A DNA stretch of 64,000 nucleotides from Psychrobacillus sp044762855 (GTDB taxonomy: Bacteria > Bacillota > Bacilli > Bacillales_A > Planococcaceae). Position numbers and translations under genes: made by a program. The stretch spans positions 1 to 64,000 of the forward strand of contig NZ_JBIWFB010000002.1 in assembly GCF_044762855.1 (NCBI RefSeq), given 5' to 3'. Below, in pieces: positions 8,445-16,206 of the stretch; positions within the stretch are counted from its first letter, which is position 1; each line of letters starts with the position of its first letter. The notes below the pieces were generated by a model. That model did not search any database. It was not told the origin of the DNA and worked only from the letters and a program-made list of their open reading frames with translations.

Positions 8445-9263
8445 ATGACTCGTGAATGGACAACGCTACATACATATGAAGACATTAAGTATGAGTTTTA
8501 CAACGGTATTGCGAAAGTAACGATTAACCGTCCGGAAGTGCGAAATGCATTTCGTCCGAAAACGGTAATGGAAATGATCGATGCATTTTCACGCGCGCGT
8601 GATGATAAAAATGTTGGGGTTATTATCTTAACAGGTGAAGGCGAGCATGCTTTCTGTTCAGGTGGAGACCAAAAAGTACGTGGGCATGGTGGATACGTTG
8701 GAGAAGACGAAATTCCTCGTTTAAACGTACTAGACTTACAACGTTTAATCCGTGTTATTCCAAAACCAGTTGTAGCAATGGTAGCTGGTTATGCAATTGG
8801 TGGAGGTCATGTACTTCATGTCGTGTGTGATTTAACAATTGCTGCTGACAATGCTCGTTTTGGACAAACTGGTCCTAAAGTAGGGTCATTCGATGCTGGT
8901 TACGGTTCTGGTTATCTAGCTCGTATTATCGGACATAAAAAGGCACGTGAAATTTGGTATCTATGCCGTCAATACGATGCACAGCAAGCGCTTGATATGG
9001 GGCTAGTTAATACAGTTGTTCCTTATGAGCAATTAGAAGACGAAACTGTACAATGGTGTGAAGAGATGCTTGAGATGAGCCCAACTGCACTTCGTTTCTT
9101 AAAAGCAGCGATGAATGCAGATACAGACGGCTTAGCGGGGCTTCAACAATTGGCAGGAGATGCAACACTTCTTTACTACACAACAGATGAGGCTAAAGAA
9201 GGTCGTGACTCCTTTAAAGAAAAACGTAAACCTGATTTTGGTCAATTCCCACGTTTCCCGTGA
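8445..9263 (+). CDS. menB: 1,4-dihydroxy-2-naphthoyl-CoA synthase MenB
   Basis: Crotonase-fold enzyme that cyclises o-succinylbenzoyl-CoA to DHNA-CoA. At 272 residues it is normal length and strongly conserved: FCSGGDQKVRG, the oxyanion-hole glycines in GYAIGGGH, and the FGQTGPKVGSFDAGYG block typical of MenB. It starts 2 nt after menH behind GAGGAGGAA. A hairpin lies between it and menE. Confidence 0.97.
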   Translation: MTREWTTLHTYEDIKYEFYNGIAKVTINRPEVRNAFRPKTVMEMIDAFSRARDDKNVGVIILTGEGEHAFCSGGDQKVRGHGGYVGEDEIPRLNVLDLQRLIRVIPKPVVAMVAGYAIGGGHVLHVVCDLTIAADNARFGQTGPKVGSFDAGYGSGYLARIIGHKKAREIWYLCRQYDAQQALDMGLVNTVVPYEQLEDETVQWCEEMLEMSPTALRFLKAAMNADTDGLAGLQQLAGDATLLYYTTDEAKEGRDSFKEKRKPDFGQFPRFP

Positions 9264-9280
9264 TTGTCTAAATGAGTCTG

Positions 9281-9313
9281 AGCTGTCCTATTCCTATAGG
9301 GCAGCTTCTTTTT
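9281..9313 (+). terminator. Hairpin with T-run between menB and menE
   Basis: AGCTGTCCTAT...ATAGGGCAGCT followed by TCTTTTT resembles an intrinsic terminator. Placed inside the operon, it may lower menE expression relative to menB. Confidence 0.55.
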
Positions 9314-9329
9314 GAAAGGAAGAGTAGTT

Positions 9330-10760
9330 ATGTATCCCAATTTATTGATGAAAAGAGCAAGTTTAACACCTGATCGGGTAGCGTTACGATTTAATGAGCA
9401 AGAATGGTCATTTGCCAATTTAGCAGAGGAAGCAATAGATTTTGCAGAGAAACTACATACAAAAGGCATTAAAAAAGGTATGCGACTTGCTATTTTGGCC
9501 TCTTCGAATCCAAAGTTAGTAGTCGTTTTACATGGATGTATGCAGCTAGGCTGTGAACTTGTTATGTTAAATGAACGCTTATCAGAAGAAGAGTTGAACT
9601 ATCAGTTAGCAGACAGTGCACCGAATTATTTATTAGTAGATGATCATACGAAAAGAAACTTGGCTTTTAGCGATAAATATTCGTTTGATGAAATTGAAAA
9701 TGCGGAGCGTTCCTTTTTGGATCTAGAGAAAGAGTGGCCAAAAGAACGTACAATTACGATTATGTATACTTCCGGTACAACGGGACGTCCAAAAGGTGTC
9801 AGACAATCACTTGAGAATCATGTCATGAATGCAACTGGATCTGCGCTCAATTTAGGGATTCACCCAAATGACTGTTGGTTATGTACGATGCCATTGTTTC
9901 ATATTAGTGGCTTTTCCATTTTAATGCGCTCTGTTTATTATGGGATGGCGATAAATCTCCATACTAAATTTGATGCGGAAGCAGCTATCCAAGAAATTAT
10001 ATCGGGTACTGTTACACGTATGTCAGCCGTTGCAGTTACGTTAGAAAGAATGTTGACAGTATTAGAGTCGAAAAATTTGTCATTTCCTAATACCTTTCAA
10101 TCGGTGTTAGTTGGTGGAGGACCAGTGCCTTTAAATTATTTGGAGAGGGCACTCGAGCGGAATATTCCAGTTTTACAAACATACGGTATGACGGAAACAG
10201 CATCTCAAACGACGACATTAGCAAGTGAAGATGCTATACGTAAACTAGGATCTGCCGGTAAACCATTATTCTTTGCGGATGTGCGTATTGATGGGGATGA
10301 GAAAGTTGGAGAAATTTGCATTAAAGGTCCACATGTGACAAAAGGATATGTAGGAGCAGCGGAAACGATAAATCCATTAGTAGATGGATGGTTACATACC
10401 GGTGATATTGGATATTTGGATGAAGAAGGTTATTTATTTGTCGTTGATCGTCGTTCAGATTTAATCATCTCTGGTGGAGAAAATATATACCCTGCAGAAG
10501 TAGAACAAGCTTTAGTGAAACATCCTGCAGTAAAAGAAGCAGGTGTTGCTGGAAGACAAGATGAAAAATGGGGTCAAGTTCCCGTCGCATTTGTTGTGTT
10601 AAAAGGGGAAGCCTCCGAGGAAGCATTGCGAACATTTATGAAAGAGCAACTAGCCAATTACAAACAGCCAGTGGATTATTATTTTGTGGATCAATTACCT
10701 CGTAATGGTTCGAATAAGTTGATGCGGAGAGAACTTTTCAATTGTATAAAAAACACTTAG
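9330..10760 (+). CDS. menE: o-Succinylbenzoate--CoA ligase MenE
   Basis: ATP-dependent acyl-CoA ligase that activates o-succinylbenzoate. The 476-residue ANL-family enzyme shows the P-loop YTSGTTGRPKG (near residue 146), the YGMTE motif, the adenylate motif GWLHTGDIGYLDEEG and the C-terminal hinge/catalytic lysine region SGGENIYP...GSNKLMRREL. ATG 9330 with AAAGGAAGAG upstream is preferred over an upstream in-frame TTG at 9312. It ends the operon here; menC, which follows menE in B. subtilis, is not present. Confidence 0.95.
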   Translation: MYPNLLMKRASLTPDRVALRFNEQEWSFANLAEEAIDFAEKLHTKGIKKGMRLAILASSNPKLVVVLHGCMQLGCELVMLNERLSEEELNYQLADSAPNYLLVDDHTKRNLAFSDKYSFDEIENAERSFLDLEKEWPKERTITIMYTSGTTGRPKGVRQSLENHVMNATGSALNLGIHPNDCWLCTMPLFHISGFSILMRSVYYGMAINLHTKFDAEAAIQEIISGTVTRMSAVAVTLERMLTVLESKNLSFPNTFQSVLVGGGPVPLNYLERALERNIPVLQTYGMTETASQTTTLASEDAIRKLGSAGKPLFFADVRIDGDEKVGEICIKGPHVTKGYVGAAETINPLVDGWLHTGDIGYLDEEGYLFVVDRRSDLIISGGENIYPAEVEQALVKHPAVKEAGVAGRQDEKWGQVPVAFVVLKGEASEEALRTFMKEQLANYKQPVDYYFVDQLPRNGSNKLMRRELFNCIKNT

Positions 10761-10784
10761 AAAATAATTTCTAAGTGTTTTTTC
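10749..10784. terminator. Bidirectional terminator between menE and the zinc-binding gene
   Basis: AAAACACTTAGAAA...TTTCTAAGTGTTTT with T-runs on both strands, serving the two convergent genes. Confidence 0.85.
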
Positions 10785-10785
10785 A

Positions 10786-11874
10786 TTATTGTAATACGGT
10801 TTTTAATGTGTCTAGATTTCTTTTCATCAGTGTGAAATAAGTTTCGTTATTTGCAACATCTTCTTTGGATAGAACACCTAAATTATGCAATACTAAGCTT
10901 TCTGCGCCGACTTCTTTTTGGATGACTTCAGTAAGTTTAGACGAAACATTTTGTTCGAATAATATATATTTCACATCTTTTTCTTTCGCTAAATCGATAA
11001 TCTTTGTTAGTTCTTTTTGAGATGGCTCATCTTGTGAATTTAGTCCCGCTATGGCAATCTGCTCTAAATCATAAGTGTTTGCAATGTATCCAAAGGCAGC
11101 ATGTGAAACGAAAAATGTTTTGTTAGGTGCATCATGCGCCATTTCTTCAAAATCAGCATCTAGTGTTTGTAGTTCTGCGATTAATTGTTCATAGTTTTTT
11201 TCGAAAGTTTCTTTATGATCTGGAGCAGTTTCTACAAGTGTATTTTTAATGGACAAAGCCAGATTTTGACTGATTTTTGGAGAAATCCATACATGTGGAT
11301 CTGTGCCTCCATGATCATGCCCTTCGTGACCTTCTTCTAAAGCCTCTTCATTCTCGTTATCGTGTTCTTCTTCTTCTGAAGCCTCTTCATGCTCGTGATC
11401 GTGTTCTTCTTCCGTCGCCGCTTCATGCTCGTGATCATGTTCTTCTTCCGTAGCTTCTTCATGCTCATGATCATGTGTACTAGCTTCTAATTGTTCTTCA
11501 GGAACTGAGTCAATAGTTGCTATCATTTTGACATGTTCGTTTGCTAACGTTTTTTTCGCATTTTCAACAAAACCTTCTAATCCTAATCCTATGTAGAAAA
11601 ATAAATCAGCATCAGCGAGTTGCATCATTTCTTTTTGCGTAGGCTCAAATGTATGCTCATTTGCTCCAGCTGGATAAATAGACTGTACATTTACAGCTTC
11701 TCCACCAATTCTTTCGGCAAAATATTGAAGAGGGTAGACGGTTGTATATATTTGAACCGTTTCACCTTTTTCTTGTGTTGTTTCTGTTGGACTTGCTTCA
11801 TTTCCACATGCGGCGGTAAATAAAACAAGGATAAATGCTAAAAATAATAAAAGCCCTTTTTTCAAAATTCTCAC
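10786..11874 (-). CDS. znuA: Zinc ABC transporter substrate-binding lipoprotein (ZnuA-like)
   Basis: Cluster A-1 metal-binding lipoprotein that would capture Zn2+ outside the membrane. A lipoprotein signal peptide ends in LFTAAC with Cys23. The periplasmic-binding fold has metal histidines in GANEHTFEPT, DPHVWISP and SHAAFGY. The loop at about residues 131-190 contains four imperfect copies of an EEHDHEHEEA unit, a His/Glu-rich metal scavenger; the repeated DNA makes the loop prone to length change. A Zur-type operator lies just upstream. No ABC ATPase or permease is adjacent, so its partners must be elsewhere. Confidence 0.9.
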   Translation of the reverse strand: MRILKKGLLLFLAFILVLFTAACGNEASPTETTQEKGETVQIYTTVYPLQYFAERIGGEAVNVQSIYPAGANEHTFEPTQKEMMQLADADLFFYIGLGLEGFVENAKKTLANEHVKMIATIDSVPEEQLEASTHDHEHEEATEEEHDHEHEAATEEEHDHEHEEASEEEEHDNENEEALEEGHEGHDHGGTDPHVWISPKISQNLALSIKNTLVETAPDHKETFEKNYEQLIAELQTLDADFEEMAHDAPNKTFFVSHAAFGYIANTYDLEQIAIAGLNSQDEPSQKELTKIIDLAKEKDVKYILFEQNVSSKLTEVIQKEVGAESLVLHNLGVLSKEDVANNETYFTLMKRNLDTLKTVLQ

Positions 11875-11878
11875 TCCT

Positions 11879-11899
11879 AAATAGTAATCATTACGTTTT
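11879..11899 (-). promoter_or_regulatory. Zur operator upstream of znuA
   Basis: The 21-bp site has core TAGTAATCATTACGT and differs from the Bacillus Zur consensus AAATCGTAATNATTACGATTT at only two positions. It lies immediately upstream of the znuA ribosome site, so zinc repression through Zur is expected. Confidence 0.8.
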
Positions 11900-11965
11900 G
11901 TAAAGTAGTAACTTTTACATCATACAAGACTAAATAAAAAAAAGCAAGAAAAAATAGCCTTTGAA

Positions 11966-12199
11966 TTATTTTTTTTTCAAAGGCCATTCTTCTGGAACAG
12001 GATCAATGCCACCTTCGTGAAAAGGATGACATTTCAATATTCTTCTAACTGTCAAGTATCCACCTTTCATCGCTCCATGCTTTTGCACGGCTTCTACACC
12101 GTAATGTGAACATGTTGGATAGAACCTACAACTGGGAGGTGATAAAGGAGAAATAAATTTTTGATAAAAGCGGAAAATAGCTATTACGATATGTTTCAT
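11966..12199 (-). CDS. yidD: Membrane protein insertion efficiency factor YidD
   Basis: Small membrane-associated protein implicated in Sec/YidC membrane insertion; ortholog of B. subtilis YtjA. The 77-residue product carries the family core YQKFISPLSPPSCRFYPTCS (three Cys), then RRILKCHPFHEGGIDPVP. Start is uncertain: ATG 12199 lies 4 nt after the stop of the upstream small gene, suggesting coupling, while ATG 12214 would overlap that gene. Confidence 0.9.
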   Translation of the reverse strand: MKHIVIAIFRFYQKFISPLSPPSCRFYPTCSHYGVEAVQKHGAMKGGYLTVRRILKCHPFHEGGIDPVPEEWPLKKK

Positions 12200-12203
12200 A
12201 TAG

Positions 12204-12326
12204 TTATTCGACATCCTTAGGTTTAGGATCAATGGCTGAAGGCTTTTCATTCAACGCTAATTTATACAAAAATATAAAACCAAATATACTCAGTAGAATT
12301 GCTGCACCTAAAATCCAAAATACCAT
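12204..12326 (-). CDS. Small single-span membrane protein, unknown function
   Basis: A 40-residue product beginning MVFWILGAAILLSIFGFIFL: one hydrophobic span followed by a short polar tail rich in Lys, Pro and Asp. ATG 12326 is preceded by GGAGTG at good distance. It sits just before yidD on the same strand, separated by 4 nt, so the two are probably translated together. I do not recognise the family. Confidence 0.6.
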   Translation of the reverse strand: MVFWILGAAILLSIFGFIFLYKLALNEKPSAIDPKPKDVE

Positions 12327-12426
12327 GCTTTTCACTCCATAAAAATTGTATGTATGTTTATTGTAAGGAATAGAGAGGTATATTAAAAGAGAAAGCAACT
12401 ATTATTCTAAGGAGAGTGGCAAATTT

Positions 12427-12885
12427 ATGTCAGAATCATTAAAGAAAGAATTAAACAAGCAAGTTGCGAATTGGTCAGTATTGTATACAAAACTACATAA
12501 TTTTCATTGGTATGTGAAGGGACCGTCTTTTTTCACATTGCATGCTAAATTTGAGGAATTATATAACGAAGCAACGTTGAATATGGACGAAATCGCTGAA
12601 CGTCTGCTAACTTTAGGGGAGTCACCTGTTGCCACCTTAAAAGAGCATTTAGAGCTTTCCGATATTAAAGAAGCGAAAAATAAAGAAAGTGCAGATGAAA
12701 TGGTACAAGCCGTTGTAGATGATTTTGATAAAATCATGAAATCCCTTAAAAAGGGAATGGAAGAAGCAGCGAAAGAAGAAGATGATATGACCGAAGATAT
12801 GCTGAATGCTATTTATCAAAAAACGGAAAAACATCAATGGATGCTCAATGCGTTTTTAGGAGACACGAACGAAACTAAGAAATAA
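12427..12885 (+). CDS. dps: Dps-family ferritin-like DNA-binding/iron-storage protein
   Basis: Forms dodecamers that oxidise and store iron and protect DNA during oxidative stress. The 152-residue protein has the Dps ferroxidase signature: H in LHNFHWYVKG (near residue 29), D-E-I-A-E-R near residue 60, and the acidic/Leu-rich C-terminus. ATG follows AAGGAGAG. yidD and dps are close neighbours in B. subtilis as well. I saw no convincing PerR box. Confidence 0.95.
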   Translation: MSESLKKELNKQVANWSVLYTKLHNFHWYVKGPSFFTLHAKFEELYNEATLNMDEIAERLLTLGESPVATLKEHLELSDIKEAKNKESADEMVQAVVDDFDKIMKSLKKGMEEAAKEEDDMTEDMLNAIYQKTEKHQWMLNAFLGDTNETKK

Positions 12886-12943
12886 AACCTATACAAGATC
12901 CGTCACTATGATCCGATAATAAGTATATGAAGGAGGGATTTTT

Positions 12944-13123
12944 ATGGATATTAACTCCATTATGTCTTCACAACTTATGCAACTCCAGCAAACAGTCCAA
13001 ATGAGCGTATTACAAAATGCCATGAATATGGATACAGTAGCTGCAGTACAGTTGCTTGAAGATATGCCTCAAACTGCTGCTCCCCATCCTTACAAAGGGT
13101 CAGTAGTGGACATACAAGCCTAA
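12944..13123 (+). CDS. YjfB-like small protein
   Basis: A 59-residue product starting MDINSIMSSQLMQLQQTVQM and ending in PHPYKGSVVDIQA. The pattern of an N-terminal MD-I-N/S start, short amphipathic helices and a C-terminal DI/DV motif resembles the small YjfB family (annotated as putative motility proteins in Bacillales). Strong ribosome site AAGGAGGG at 12930-12936. Free-standing between dps and a terminator. The family match is from memory of the pattern. Confidence 0.7.
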   Translation: MDINSIMSSQLMQLQQTVQMSVLQNAMNMDTVAAVQLLEDMPQTAAPHPYKGSVVDIQA

Positions 13124-13124
13124 G

Positions 13125-13163
13125 AAAAAACATGTGCCAATTAGTTTTGGTGCATGTTTTTTT
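13125..13163 (+). terminator. Terminator after the YjfB-like gene
   Basis: AACATGTGCC...GGTGCATGTT hairpin followed by a long T-run. Confidence 0.8.
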
Positions 13164-13200
13164 GCTTTACACACATACTATTTGAAAAGGATGTGTGTAG

Positions 13201-13542
13201 ATGACTTTAAACAAAGTATATGTATCGGTCAAAAGTCAAAAATTATATTTGTATCCCGACGAATCACCGTGGGAATTTGAAATTACGGTCAACCGTGAGA
13301 TTATTCCTGTATTTCAAAAGCTATTCGATCAATTAGAAGATGTAGAAATCAGCAACTTCTGGCGCGCACATATACCGATAAAACGATATCATTTTGATAA
13401 GGAAAATGATCAATACGACAGAAGAATGAAAAAGCTATATGCGCTTATTCATGAATTTGGAGATGAAGAATCTAAAGAGTTTGTCGAACAGCTTCCCTAT
13501 TTTAACCCAAGAAGGAGAGAGACAGTTGAGCAAAAATATTAA
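13201..13542 (+). CDS. Conserved hypothetical protein, 113 aa
   Basis: Soluble, charged protein with no signal or membrane segment. The N-terminus is strand-like (KVYVSVKSQKLYLYP), followed by helical acidic/basic stretches with YDRRMKKLYALIHEF, and a basic end (NPRRRETVEQKY). ATG follows GAAAAGGATGTGTGTAG. It overlaps the next small gene by 17 nt, indicating a two-gene unit. I do not recognise a domain. Confidence 0.75.
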   Translation: MTLNKVYVSVKSQKLYLYPDESPWEFEITVNREIIPVFQKLFDQLEDVEISNFWRAHIPIKRYHFDKENDQYDRRMKKLYALIHEFGDEESKEFVEQLPYFNPRRRETVEQKY

Positions 13543-13687
13543 TCGAAAAGGAAATGAAACTCCGACCAATTATCGTAATGTAAGTTCATTGTTAAACCAA
13601 GACCCTCAACTAAAAGCAAAACAGAATATTGCCGAAAATAGAGCAGAAGGTAATGAGCATTACAAAAAAGATAAACAAAAGGAGTAG
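13526..13687 (+). CDS. Small hydrophilic protein, 53 aa
   Basis: Starts at TTG 13526 behind AAGGAGAG with 8 nt spacing, inside the end of the preceding gene in a different frame. The product (M-S-K-N-I-N-R-K-G-N...) is rich in Asn, Lys, Glu and Gln and contains NVSSLLNQDPQLKAKQNIAE. Composition resembles small, unstructured spore-type or cytosolic proteins, but I cannot assign a family. It ends just before a strong terminator. Confidence 0.65.
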   Translation: MSKNINRKGNETPTNYRNVSSLLNQDPQLKAKQNIAENRAEGNEHYKKDKQKE

Positions 13688-13696
13688 TTAGCTGGA

Positions 13697-13727
13697 AGAC
13701 TTAGCGTCATTGCTAAGTCTTTTTTTA
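13697..13727 (+). terminator. Terminator of the 13201-13687 pair
   Basis: AGACTTAGC...GCTAAGTCT perfect stem followed by TTTTTTT. Confidence 0.88.
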
Positions 13728-13776
13728 TACATATATGCTACGATAGTATGTAAATGGATATGTGCGAGGAGAAAGT

Positions 13777-14427
13777 ATGTTAAAACAACTATTATTACTC
13801 ATAATGCCTACATTTTTTATATATATTGGTCTTTCTGTATTTGAAGATATTCTTATCACTTTTATTTTGTTTTACGGATGGTTATTATTTATACCGCTCT
13901 TATTTACATTTTGGAAAAAAGCAAATAGACCTTCATTGCAGCTTCCTTTAACGAAAACAAATCTATGGGTAGGTATAATAAGCGGATTAATTTGTTTGGT
14001 GTCTATTTATGGCTTTGTTGCAATCTTTCAATCTTCTGTATTAGATATCCCTCAATTACAGCGCTTATTAGAGAAATGGGACTTTAGTGGAGCGAAAGTG
14101 ATACTACTCGTATTAGTGCTTGCGTTGATTAATCCTATTTTAGAAGAACTTTATTGGAGAGAATTCATGTTTGGAGGGCTATCCACAAAACTAGGAAATG
14201 TTATTGCCGTTTTGATTACGGCTATATTTTATAGTATGTATCATTTTATTGTCGTAAATGAGATTTTCAGCTTTCCATTTAATGTGTTGTCCGTTATTTC
14301 CGTTTTTTTAGCGGGCCTTATGTGGGGAATCTTCCGAATTAAATTAAATTCGATTGTAGCGTCCATTATAAGCCATAGTTTGGCCGATATTGGGATAATG
14401 CTTGTATATTGGCTTATTATTCGTTAA
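13777..14427 (+). CDS. CPBP-family intramembrane glutamic endopeptidase
   Basis: Integral membrane protein of the CPBP (CAAX protease and bacteriocin-processing) family. The 216-residue protein has about seven hydrophobic spans and the three motifs: ILEELYWRE (paired Glu, near residue 124), FYSMYHF, and the C-terminal SHSLADI. These form the glutamate/histidine active site. ATG 13777 follows GAGGAG; a GTG at 13762 would place that ribosome site inside the gene. Possible roles include peptide processing or bacteriocin self-immunity, but nothing here links it to the bacteriocin-like locus 12 kb away. Confidence 0.88.
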   Translation: MLKQLLLLIMPTFFIYIGLSVFEDILITFILFYGWLLFIPLLFTFWKKANRPSLQLPLTKTNLWVGIISGLICLVSIYGFVAIFQSSVLDIPQLQRLLEKWDFSGAKVILLVLVLALINPILEELYWREFMFGGLSTKLGNVIAVLITAIFYSMYHFIVVNEIFSFPFNVLSVISVFLAGLMWGIFRIKLNSIVASIISHSLADIGIMLVYWLIIR

Positions 14428-14468
14428 AACGACAAATAGAATAGATTTTTCATAAAAGGGGTTAATAG

Positions 14469-14942
14469 ATGATTACATTCCAAGACTTGAACGGAATACA
14501 AGTGGCACTTTCCTTTGAAAAAGGTTTGTTTCCGATGAAGTCCATGCATGTGTTAGTTATAGCAAAATACAAAGAAAAGTGGTTATTAACGAAGCATCCC
14601 ATACGGGGCATTGAATTTCCAGGGGGAAAAGTAGAAGCGGGCGAAACGTTAGAAGAAGCAGCTAAACGCGAAGTTTTAGAGGAAACAAATGTAGAGATAA
14701 CTGACATGGAGTGGTTTGCCGAATATATGGTGGATGATAAAAATCCATTTTGTAAGACGGTTTTTATAGCAAATATTGGGTATATATATGACAAGAGTAC
14801 AACATATGAAACAGATGGTGCTCGTTGGTTGTCGACGGATGAATTGCAAAGCTGCGAAAATTTAAGCTTTCATATGCTAGACCAAGGTATGCGAGCAATG
14901 TTAGAAAAGGTGATTACATATGAAGGAAAATGGAACGATTGA
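14469..14942 (+). CDS. ytkD: Nudix hydrolase YtkD (nucleoside triphosphatase)
   Basis: Nudix hydrolase homologous to B. subtilis YtkD (MutTA), reported to act on oxidised dGTP and related nucleotides. The Nudix box is complete: GGKVEAGETLEEAAKREVLEE-T (from about residue 49), with the RE..EE..E metal residues. Length 157 residues is typical. Its 3' end overlaps the next gene by 23 nt. Confidence 0.9.
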   Translation: MITFQDLNGIQVALSFEKGLFPMKSMHVLVIAKYKEKWLLTKHPIRGIEFPGGKVEAGETLEEAAKREVLEETNVEITDMEWFAEYMVDDKNPFCKTVFIANIGYIYDKSTTYETDGARWLSTDELQSCENLSFHMLDQGMRAMLEKVITYEGKWND

Positions 14943-15708
14943 AAGGGTGCGAGTGTATCCTTCTCCAAATCCAATGATCGATCTAACCGAAATTACCTAT
15001 TGGTCATGTGGGTTACGTGTGAAAGGCATGCTCGCTACACCGAAAAAAGAAGGAATGTATGAAGGAATATTATATTTACGAGGTGGTATGCAAAGTATTG
15101 GGATGGTAAGACCTGCTCGTATTGCACAAATTGCGTCAGAAGGATTTACGGTATTTGCCCCATACTATCGCGGAAATCGTGGAGGGGAAGGGAGAGATGA
15201 ATTTGCAGGAGAAGATCGGTTAGATGCAGTTTATGCAGTTGATATTTTAAAGCAATTTTGTATCTCTACTAGAATTCATTTATTTGCTTTCTCACGTGGT
15301 GGTATTATGGCCTTATGGACGGCAATATTAAGAAAAGATATTACTTCTATTGTGACATGGGCAGGAGTGTCGGATATATATTTGACTTATGAAGAACGCT
15401 TGGATATGCGAAGAATGATGAAGCGCGTAATAGGAGGCACCCCGACTAATAAAACAGAAGCATACGAAGAACGGAACGTCTTACCGAAAATTGTTGAGAT
15501 ACATGCTCCAACTTTAATTATTCATGGGAAGTTGGACGTAAATGTTTCCTTTATGCATGCAGAAATGTTAGAAAAAGAATTATTAGGGAACAATAAAATA
15601 GTGGAAACATGGTATTATCCTGAATTTACACATTTTTTTCCTAGCCTTGTAAATCGACAAGTGGTAAAAGATGCATGTAGATGGATGAAGATGCAGAGAG
15701 GAGTTTGA
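14920..15708 (+). CDS. ytmA: Alpha/beta hydrolase (prolyl-oligopeptidase-like), YtmA family
   Basis: Putative serine hydrolase of 262 residues. The nucleophile elbow is AFSRGGIMA (Ser near residue 127); later IIHGKLDVNV supplies the acid and FTHFFP the catalytic His region. It fits B. subtilis YtmA, which also neighbours ytkD. Substrate is unknown. It begins inside the end of ytkD and its stop is 3 nt before the next TTG start, so the three genes form one unit. Confidence 0.82.
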   Translation: MKENGTIERVRVYPSPNPMIDLTEITYWSCGLRVKGMLATPKKEGMYEGILYLRGGMQSIGMVRPARIAQIASEGFTVFAPYYRGNRGGEGRDEFAGEDRLDAVYAVDILKQFCISTRIHLFAFSRGGIMALWTAILRKDITSIVTWAGVSDIYLTYEERLDMRRMMKRVIGGTPTNKTEAYEERNVLPKIVEIHAPTLIIHGKLDVNVSFMHAEMLEKELLGNNKIVETWYYPEFTHFFPSLVNRQVVKDACRWMKMQRGV

Positions 15709-15710
15709 AA

Positions 15711-16160
15711 TTGGGAAATGTGATTGTCACAACGGAGTCAATGAGCATAGATGGAAAATCATCTTTTGCTACAGATACTAGCTTTTGGACGAATCTTTGG
15801 GATTTGTATACAACTGAAATCGACGATGTCATTATCCAAAGTTGGAAAGAGGAAGTGGAGGTAATTAATGAACTGAAACCACGAGCGATTTCTACTATTA
15901 ATGAAGGGCTTATAAAAGTACTCACGATTAATCTAAATGAGGAAAATCGAATGTTTTTTCGAAATAACTCCATTGATCCGAAGGGTGGGTTAAAATGGTT
16001 TAAAATGTTTTTGAATGAGGCAGGAGATGAGCGATTAGAAATTGGTCATTATGGCTCGGAAATTATATTGTATAAAGTGGATGAAGAAGAAGCCGAAAAA
16101 TTCAAATCTATATTTGTTTCATCTGCTTCCACAAGTTTTTATGATGAGAATGCAAATTAA
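15711..16160 (+). CDS. Conserved hypothetical protein, 149 aa
   Basis: Start chosen at TTG 15711, with GAGAGGAG 8 nt upstream and just after the ytmA stop; an ATG at 15681 would overlap ytmA by 28 nt. The product is acidic and soluble, with no signal peptide. Visible features include TDTSFWTNLWDLYTTEIDD and an ending SSASTSFYDENAN. I recognise no domain. It closes the ytkD-ytmA unit before a terminator. Confidence 0.7.
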   Translation: MGNVIVTTESMSIDGKSSFATDTSFWTNLWDLYTTEIDDVIIQSWKEEVEVINELKPRAISTINEGLIKVLTINLNEENRMFFRNNSIDPKGGLKWFKMFLNEAGDERLEIGHYGSEIILYKVDEEEAEKFKSIFVSSASTSFYDENAN

Positions 16161-16162
16161 AT

Positions 16163-16203
16163 AAAAGAGGATGTCACCAATTGATGGGACATCCTCTTTT
16201 ATA
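16163..16203. terminator. Bidirectional terminator
   Basis: AAAAGAGGATGTC...GACATCCTCTTTT, a 13-bp perfect stem between convergent genes (15711-16160 and pckA). Confidence 0.88.
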
Positions 16204-16206
16204 ATG

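Noticed and set aside
12360..12420. PerR box upstream of dps
   Set aside because: Only one half-site (ATTATTCTAA) resembles the consensus; the other half does not match.
13777..14427. CPBP protease as immunity partner of the bacteriocin-like locus
   Set aside because: Twelve kilobases away, in an unrelated transcriptional unit; family members have many other roles.
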